Both the position numbers and the translations under genes were made by a program. Shown in pieces: positions 57,748 through 64,000 of a stretch of DNA of 64,000 bases; within the stretch, counting starts at the first letter, position 1; each line of letters begins with the position of its first letter. This DNA is from Siphonodentalium dalli. Its lineage: Eukaryota; Mollusca; Scaphopoda; Gadilida; Siphonodentaliidae. The notes below the pieces were generated by a model. The model did not search any database, had not been told where the DNA came from, and saw nothing but the letters and a program-made list of their open reading frames with translations. The stretch is from positions 12,787,287 to 12,851,286 of the forward strand of contig CP136061.1 of assembly GCA_032622095.1 (NCBI GenBank). Direction: 5' to 3'.

Positions 57748-58682
57748 GCATAAAAGAAAGTTTTATTGAACATTTTAAAATGTTTTGTAATTTGCTATAT
57801 ATTACAAAGTCGCCAGTGGTCACGAATTAGGTGATAAATTTACTCTGGCTCTGGATTGGATGGTGATGTGTGATTACTCTCGAGGTCCAAATAAATGTAC
57901 GTTTACAAGAAAAAAAAACCCTGTATGGTGCCTATTTTGGGACCCTACGTTTATTAAAGGCACGTGAGGCCTTAATTGTCGAAAATATTCATATTTGTTC
58001 CAAACACTGTAAACAGAAAAACATTAAAACGCATACAGTTTCGTTCATATATACCATGAGCATCGCGTAAATAGCATGTTATCGTAAAGACCTACTATAG
58101 TTTACCTAAGCAAGAGCCTGATTGTGTTACAGAAGACCTCACAATACTACTGGCTAATCACACACAAATGGCATAAATGCTCTTTATTAGTTCCATATCA
58201 GGAATTCACCAACAAAGAACGCGCTTTATGTTTCCAATCATAATATAAACAAACGCCAGAAAAGTAACTTTTTATGCTTTTGTTTACATAACAATGGTCA
58301 AACATATGACAATAACATACTGTTTATGCGATATTTCTTATTTGTATACGGACAAAGTCTATCTACATGTTGATGTTCTTTCTGTTTGTAGCGGTTTTTG
58401 ACGGGTGGAGATATTTTCACAGGATACCCACCGCCAAGGCCAACCGTACCTTTAAATTTCCTCTAAAAATCATAAGTCACTTGCAAAATGTGTTGATTTT
58501 AATAAAAGTCACCAATGAATTCAAAAGGCTGCGTGTCAGATATTATAAACAATGATTTAATACTTGTACTGTGAAACTGAATATAGTTCTATAGCTACCA
58601 GAGCATGTGATCCTATGTCTTTTCTGGACTGGTTAACATGGACCTGATAGATGATGGTTATTTACTTACAGGATCCATTCCA

Positions 58683-58870
58683 TGACTGGAGCTTCCTGAA
58701 ATATTGTGAAAACCCTGTGCCAATGCATTCTCTTATATGTGCGTGTCTCCCAAAGGTAGCCTCGCATATATAAGAGAATGCAGTGGCCTAACAATATTTA
58801 CCTTTGGGAGACACACACATATATGAGAATGCATTGGCACAGGGTTTTCGCAATATTTCAGGAAGCTATT
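58683..58870. mobile_element. hairpin MITE, second subfamily, short copy
   Basis: TGGAGCTTCCTGAAATATTG..AAAACCCTGTGCC on the left and GGCACAGGGTTTTCGCAATA..TTCAGGAAGC on the right are inverted. The palindrome arm words CATTCTCTTATATGTGCG are diverged. The TTAA ends are not preserved. Confidence 0.65.
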
Positions 58871-59336
58871 TATATATTGTCGATACCAATTACAAATGTA
58901 TGCGGCGATTGATTAACATCACATGTTTCGATCAAAGCACAATCTAAATGGGATACATGATTACGTGTACATTCAAAATTACCTTCTGTGGCCATTTTGT
59001 GGTGCATTGTTTGTGATTCCAGGCGCTTTGTCGCATGTTATCTAGAGACAATACCAAAATCACGCTAATTCGGAAATATCCGAATCAGCGGACCTATTCG
59101 ATGTTGATTCAAATCGGTGACCGATATCAACATCGAATCAAATCTCGAATATTTGCAGGTCCCTGCATGTACATGTACACATGTTCCATACATTGGGGCC
59201 ACATACTGGTTGGTACATGTACATGTAGGGGTGCTATCAGTAGGAGATGTATTTTGTTCTTTATAAATATTTACTTAAAAATGAATCACTATGAAAATAG
59301 CTTGGCTGAAAAGAAAACAATATGGAATAAAAATAA

Positions 59337-60394
59337 TTTACGGGGAGTCCCATACTTCTATTTACGGGGAGTCCCATACTTCTATTTACGGGGAGTCCCA
59401 TACTTCTATTTACGGGGAGTCCCATACTTCTATTTACGGGGAGTCCCATAATTCTATTTACGGGGAGTCCCATACTTCTATTTACGGGGAGTCCCATACT
59501 TCTATTTACGGGGAGTCCCATACTTCTATTTATTTACGGGGAGTCCCATACTTCTATTTATTTACGGGGAGTCCCATACTTCTATTTATTTACGGGGAGT
59601 CCCATACTTCTATTTACGGGGAGTCCCATACTTCTATTTATTTACGGGGAGTCCCACACTTCTATTTATTTACGGGGAGTCCCATACTTCTATTTATTTA
59701 CGGGGAGTCCCATACTTCTATTTATTTACGGGGAGTCCCATACTTCTATTTATTTACGGGGAGTCCCATACTTCTATTTATTTACGGGGAGTCCCATACT
59801 TCTATTTATTTACGGGGAGTCCCATACTTCTATTTATTTACGGGGAGTCCCATACTTCTATTTATTTACGGGGAGTCCCATACTTCTATTTATTTACGGG
59901 GAGTCCCACACTTCTATTTATTTACGGGGAGTCCCACACTTCTATTTATTTACGGGGAGTCCCACACTTCTATTTATTTACGGGGAGTCCCACACTTCTA
60001 TTTATTTACGGGGAGTCCCACACTTCTATTTATTTACGGGGAGTCCCATACTTCTATTTATTTACGGGGAGTCCCATACTTCTATTTATTTACGGGGAGT
60101 CCCACACTTCTATTTATTTACGGGGAGTCCCATACTTCTATTTATTTACGGGGAGTCCCACACTTCTATTTATTTACGGGGAGTCCCACACTTCTATTTA
60201 TTTACGGGGAGTCCCACACTTCTATTTATTTACGGGGAGTCCCACACTTCTATTTATTTACGGGGAGTCCCATACTTCTATTTATTTACGGGGAGTCCCA
60301 TACTTCTATTTATTTACGGGGAGTCCCATACTTCTATTTATTTACGGGGAGTCCCATACTTCTATTTACGGGGAGTCCCATACTTCTATTTATT
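59337..60394. repeat. 24/28-bp minisatellite (TTTACGGGGAGTCCCATACT)
   Basis: Starts with about eight 24-bp units and continues with mostly 28-bp units carrying an extra TTTA, about 39 in all. C-for-T variants (CCACACTT) are clustered in the middle. The 432-codon frame across it is repeat translation. Confidence 0.92.
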
Positions 60395-60483
60395 TTGAAG
60401 GGAATATCTCCTGTGTACTATTATTCCGCTCCTTACTATTATTTGGATACAAGAGTAACCCTTTCCACACTAATACTCATTAA

Positions 60484-60820
60484 CCCTTTACCCAACAGAA
60501 GGGCCCTGTGCCAATGCATTCTCTTATATATGCGAGTCGACCATAGGTTGCCTCGCATATATAAGAGAATGCATTGGCTTAACACATAAAAATTTTTTTT
60601 AGGCCAATGCATTCTCTTATATATGCGAGGCGACCTATGGTCGACTCGCATATATAAGAGAATGCATTGGCACAGGGCATAATTGTAACCATCACAATGT
60701 GGTCGATGAACCGGTTCCAATGATATCCATATTTGTATGATTCTATTGAGACAGACCGAAGATAATTTAGGCTGTTGCAGCTTTATTTGGCCGTTTTTGG
60801 CCGGTTTGTTGGGTAAAGGG
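60484..60820. mobile_element. piggyBac-like TTAA hairpin MITE, copy 4
   Basis: TTAA at 60480-60483 and 60821-60824. It has two facing palindromes with a short A/T spacer, then the CCAATGATATCCATATTTGT arm and GGCCGTTTTTGGCC. It has the same orientation as copies 2 and 3. Confidence 0.88.
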
Positions 60821-61031
60821 TTAACGAGTAGTTTCCTTAGGAAAATGTTCTGATAGGTCTTTGTTGAACTTATTATCTGAACGTTTCCCTCCAACGAATA
60901 TGAATCATTCAGCACTATTACTTGTATACTGTTTTGCACATGTCCGTCTGTCCATCCGTCCTTCTGATGTCTGTTCATGTCATAACTTGAACAATAGTGC
61001 TCGGATTTCAATGAAGTGTTATTCATTTTAG

Positions 61032-61269
61032 AACAATGTCAGCATAGATGCCAGCTCTCCTCCTGTTAAGATTGCGAGTCCTCCACTGTCCCCGAGTGCC
61101 AAGGAGAACCGACCAGCGCTGGCCAATCAACCGACATCTCCACCAGTCCACCCTCAACCTCAACCGGTGCAAATAAATAATCAACCAAGCTCAAATCTAC
61201 CAGGATATGTAAACTCTCATAAAGACGTCGATGACTGGCAGTTTCCCAGTGACGCAGATGATACGAATG
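61032..61269 (+). CDS. REPS1: REPS1/2-like, coding exon 6 (Ser/Pro-rich linker)
   Basis: Residues 166-244 plus one base. The acceptor is TTCATTTTAG and the donor GTATGT. It starts NNVSIDASSPPVKIASPPLS, then PSAKENRP..LANQPTSPPVHP, and ends DVDDWQFPSDADDTN. Multiple SPP/TSPP motifs are candidate proline-directed phosphorylation sites in the linker between the EH domains, as in other REPS proteins. Codon use is unbiased toward repeats and the frame is open over all 79 codons. The gene continues beyond the window: the second EH domain and the C-terminal RalBP1-binding coiled coil are not seen. Confidence 0.85.
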
Positions 61270-61386
61270 GTATGTACATGATCAATCTCTTTGAAAAGCC
61301 GACGAAAATCCTATATCGGATGTACGTCTCTAGTACTCTCTATTAAAATCCTATATCGGATGCACGTCTCTTGAACTCTCTATTAA

Positions 61387-61778
61387 CCCTTTACCCAACA
61401 AACCGGCCAAAACCGGCCAAATAAAGCTTCAACAGCCTAAAATATCTTCGGTCTGTCTCAATAGAACCATACAAATATGGATATCATTGGAACCGGCTCC
61501 TTGACCACATTGTGATAGTTACAGTTATGCCCTGTGCCAATGCATTCTCTTATATATGCGAGTCGACCATAGGTCGCCTTGCATATATAAGAGAATGCAT
61601 TGGCCTGAAACAAATCTTTTTTTAACACTTTTTACCATTTTTTCTTACAATCTTTAACAATTTTATAATTTTTAATGTGTTAAGCCAATGCATTCTCTTA
61701 TATATGCGAGGCGACCTATGGTCGACTCGCATATATAAGAGAATGCATTGGCACAGGGCCCTTCTGTTGGGTAAAGGG
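61387..61778. mobile_element. piggyBac-like TTAA hairpin MITE, copy 5
   Basis: TTAA at 61383-61386 and 61779-61782; very similar to copy 1 over its full 392 bp and in the same orientation. Both palindromes are complete. Confidence 0.9.
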
Positions 61779-61827
61779 TTAAAATTAGGTTCTGTTTTGA
61801 AGGGATTCCCTCCATTTCATTAATGAC

Positions 61828-61884
61828 TGGCAGTTCCCCAGTACGATACGAATACATGATACGAATGGTATGTACATGATTAGC
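61828..61884 (+). pseudogene. partial duplicate of exon 6 end and its donor site
   Basis: GACTGGCAGTTCCCCAGT, then GATACGAATGGTATGTACAT, repeats the last codons and the splice donor of exon 6 (61229-61282) with an indel. The coding sense DWQFPS is kept, but there is no recognisable acceptor upstream and a TGA lies about 30 bases before. A further patch, AAAAGCCGACAAAAAT at about 62100, echoes 61295. Confidence 0.65.
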
Positions 61885-62394
61885 TCTAAAAATAATGTGT
61901 TTCTCCCAGTCTCTTTAAAGTGATGTGAAACGCTCCGGTTGGGTGTATAAATAGAAATGGAGAATAATCTTGTTCAAAGTAGTTATTATTATGAATATTA
62001 ATCCAAACTTCCAGCACACACATACTGTCATTCTTATATATTAATTAAATGCAATCAGTTATCAGTTTCACGCACATGAACAAATCCGTAATATGTCTAA
62101 AAAGCCGACAAAAATTTTACAATATTTACGTCTTGATATTTACAATTGGCCTTGATTGTAATCTTCCAGCTGATTGCCCCACAACGTAACATACCATGAA
62201 CTTTAGCCGACTGAAGTTTCGGACATTGTTTCGGTTGTCAAATTATAAACCCCACACATTACCTGGTGTCAGGCCGCATTGATTGTCTTTACACATGCAG
62301 GCATGAACTTCAAGTTCAATAATTCTCTTTATATCTGTTTAACTTAACGAGATCATCATGGACTTACAGCATTCTTTATTTTCAATTTTTGGTG

Positions 62395-62532
62395 TGACGA
62401 TCCGCTAATAGACCGCAGTGTCATAATAGCATGGCACCGTAAGTTCACCTCAGTGACCATCTCGTTACCACTGTGGACACCGTATACTACCGGTAATACC
62501 ACAGTCATTACCAGGGTATCACCCCGTTTATA
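62395..62532. mobile_element. diverged relative of the CCGCGGT MITE
   Basis: TCATAATAGCATGGCACCGT through ACCAGGGTATCACCCCGTTT parallels the body of the elements at 493-1992 and 26466-26854, block by block, with many substitutions. Ends are not preserved. Nearby, TCTTATGCGCCRCAGGCGCC occurs twice (about 62570 and 62647). Confidence 0.55.
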
Positions 62533-62710
62533 GAGGCTACTGCCCACATACATAATATGTATAAGTATCTTATGCGCCACAGGCGCCCCTCGGTGATTAG
62601 AGTATAACGGTAAGTACCCACCCACCAACCCATCCCACCGCCCATAGTATCTTATGCGCCGCAGGCGCCCCTATATTGTGAATCCTGGTCACATCGGTGT
62701 TGAGTGTATT

Positions 62711-63010
62711 CAAGCCTTGAAATAGCGTGTCTGCAGAATGAGGTCCAATTCACGACTTTTTATTTTAAATTTAATTCGCTAGATAAAATATAGTCCCTCA
62801 ATTACCATCGCTCTTATCGTTAAAAATGCTGATAAACATGAAAAATTGCCACTTCAAATAGAAATAAATATGCACAACAATTAGTTTCTGCATGTACCTG
62901 ATGTCCTTTTCAGATGTTTACCACTTTCAAACTGAAGTTTTGATTTTATCGCGAACTTGATAGCGGGCTAGCATCACCAAATTCACCCTCTGGGGACCTC
63001 ATTCTGCTTA
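62711..63010. mobile_element. CAGAATGAGGTCC-family fragments
   Basis: CAAGCCTTGAAATAGCGTGT..GCAGAATGAGGTCC at 62711-62746 and GATAGCGGGCTAGCATCACC..GGGGACCTCATTCTGCTTA at 62957-63010 correspond to two parts of one element, with about 210 bp of unrelated sequence between. Confidence 0.55.
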
Positions 63011-63024
63011 CAACTCAGCTTACA

Positions 63025-63205
63025 ACTGTACATGTTCACATATTATCGTTGACGATGCGGTGACAGAGTTACTGTACATGTTCACATATTATCGTTGGCG
63101 ACGTGGTGACAGAGTTACTTTACATGTTCACATATTATCGTTGACAATGCGGTGACAGAGTTACTGTACATGTTCACATATCATTGACGACGCGGTGATT
63201 GATAC
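63025..63205 (+). repeat. 46-bp tandem repeat, four units
   Basis: Unit ACTGTACATGTTCACATATT + ATCGTTGACGATGCGGTGAC + AGAGTT; the last unit is truncated. Confidence 0.85.
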
Positions 63206-63304
63206 AAGATGAATCCAATTCCGACATGACTATGTCTCTCTATAATATTTATGACAGTCACTTTGTCTGGAACTCTGCGAACAGTAATTTAATGCGATGG
63301 TGCA

Positions 63305-63480
63305 GCATTGAAGATCCTGTGCCAGTTCATTCTCATATATATGTGAGTCTGCCATAGGGAGCCTCGCATATATACGAGAATGCACTGTCAATGTATTCTC
63401 TTATATATGCGATAGGATATTAGAGAATTCACTGGCACATGGTTTTCACTAAATTTCAGGAAGCTCCAGTCATGGAAGGG
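63305..63480. mobile_element. hairpin MITE, second subfamily, degraded
   Basis: TCCTGTGCCAGTTCATTCTC, two weakened palindrome arms, then GGCACATGGTTTTCAC..TTCAGGAAGCTCCAGTCATGG and TTAA. It matches 58683-58870 and the right end of 52457-53029. Confidence 0.6.
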
Positions 63481-63757
63481 TTAAACAGTTAGTTGATAGA
63501 TTCTGCATGATATATTTCATCGATTAGCATCCAATCAAGCATGACTCAAACATTTATGATTGAGATTTCAGCCGTCAGTCTTCACGTTTTGTAACTATGT
63601 TTGAACATAGTTATCAATTACAGTAACGAATCGCAAATCTGAACTGGGAAACGGATCTGATCTGATCAATCAATGCATCCCAATGTGTATGCCTAGTATT
63701 AATTTTTTGTTGAGAAATTTGTGTTTTAAAAGTTTAAAATTGTAAAAGTTTTTGTTA

Positions 63758-64000
63758 AGATTTCAATCATTTTTACTTCAAATACTTCAGCTCTCATCAG
63801 TGGTGTAAAGAAGTTTTGGTTTTATGGTTTATTGGACTCCATTTCAATCATTTGTACTTTGAATACATCAGCTCTCATCAGTGGTGTAAGGGGAAATGTT
63901 GCATGCTTTTGGACTCCATTTCAATCATTTGTACTTTGAATACTTCAGCTCTCATCAGTGGTGTAAAGAAATGTTGGGACAATTTGGAGCCACCTGGATG
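63758..64000 (+). repeat. tandem repeat of about 78 bp, three units, runs off the edge
   Basis: Each unit contains CTTCAGCTCTCATCAGTGGTGTAA and GGACTCCATTTCAATCATTT. The array is cut by the end of the window. Confidence 0.8.

Larger units (their letters stand above)
56995..61031 (+). other. REPS intron 5
   Basis: A 4,037-bp intron with a mariner-like MITE, a CAGAATGAGGTCC-family element, unique AT-rich DNA at about 57750-58670 and 58870-59330 (no exon recognised), a 24/28-bp minisatellite and a TTAA hairpin MITE. Confidence 0.7.
61270..64000 (+). other. REPS intron 6 (partial)
   Basis: Continues to the window edge. It contains a TTAA MITE, a partial duplicate of the exon 6 end, a relative of the CCGCGGT element, CAGAATGAGGTCC-family fragments and two short tandem arrays. 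About 61,900-62,390 is unique AT-rich DNA with nothing recognised. I found no further exon with acceptor, phase and family content. Confidence 0.6.

Noticed and set aside
59291-60589. 432-codon frame on the + strand
   Set aside because: Translation of the 24/28-bp minisatellite (TTTACGGGGAGTCCC); no unique domain.
63543-63600. Possible REPS exon 7 after GAGATTTCAG
   Set aside because: In the required phase it reads seven codons and then TAA, with no family resemblance.

Overview
The window looks like nuclear DNA of an animal, most likely a bivalve or related mollusc. It is AT-rich and intron-rich, carries many molluscan-style minisatellites and short inverted-repeat transposons, and repeats ACATGTAC-type words often. 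The species call is an inference from texture; no marker gene fixes it. Almost every long open frame is an artefact of tandem repeats whose period is a multiple of three.

One host gene is recognised: a REPS1/REPS2-type gene (RalBP1-associated Eps15-homology protein, an endocytosis and Ral-signalling adaptor) on the + strand. Six coding exons with GT-AG borders and compatible phases lie at 23940-24092, 29552-29675, 31962-32003, 52258-52327, 56889-56994 and 61032-61269. They give the start codon, the first EH domain and part of the proline-rich linker (about 244 residues). The rest of the gene runs off the right edge. About 37 kb of intron sits between these exons.

The left 23.9 kb holds no gene I can support. 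It contains nested inverted-repeat transposons: 493-1992 interrupted by 549-1694; a 4.65-kb element at 2624-7275 with 64-bp ends and a 5-bp target duplication; 8275-9036 with an 8-bp target duplication; and 9127-10907. It also contains one unexplained 281-codon frame on the - strand (13554-14399), two related retrotransposon-like tails, palindromic CTTAAG elements, a 21-bp minisatellite (19319-20275) and recent exact duplications around 22-22.9 kb.

Introns 1 and 2 hold two large inverted-repeat elements (24577-26986 and 28055-29357), both with 8-9 bp target duplications and ends built from an iterated short motif. A 53-bp minisatellite runs directly into the splice acceptor of exon 3. Intron 3 (20 kb) contains a decayed hAT transposase on the - strand, a 23-bp minisatellite (about 64 units), an inverted-repeat element carrying the last 49 codons of a non-LTR reverse transcriptase, mariner-like palindromic MITEs, and a nearly pure array of 405 copies of a 15-bp unit (43171-49242). 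Introns 4-6 hold a satellite of about 176 bp, a 24/28-bp minisatellite, and several copies of a TTAA-flanked, piggyBac-like MITE whose body is made of large hairpins.

No tRNA, rRNA, CRISPR array or operon was seen. The best candidates for something undescribed are (a) a set of transposons sharing one architecture, terminal arrays of a short motif, and (b) the 405-unit CCAAT-containing array that begins at the target-site TA of a mariner-like MITE.
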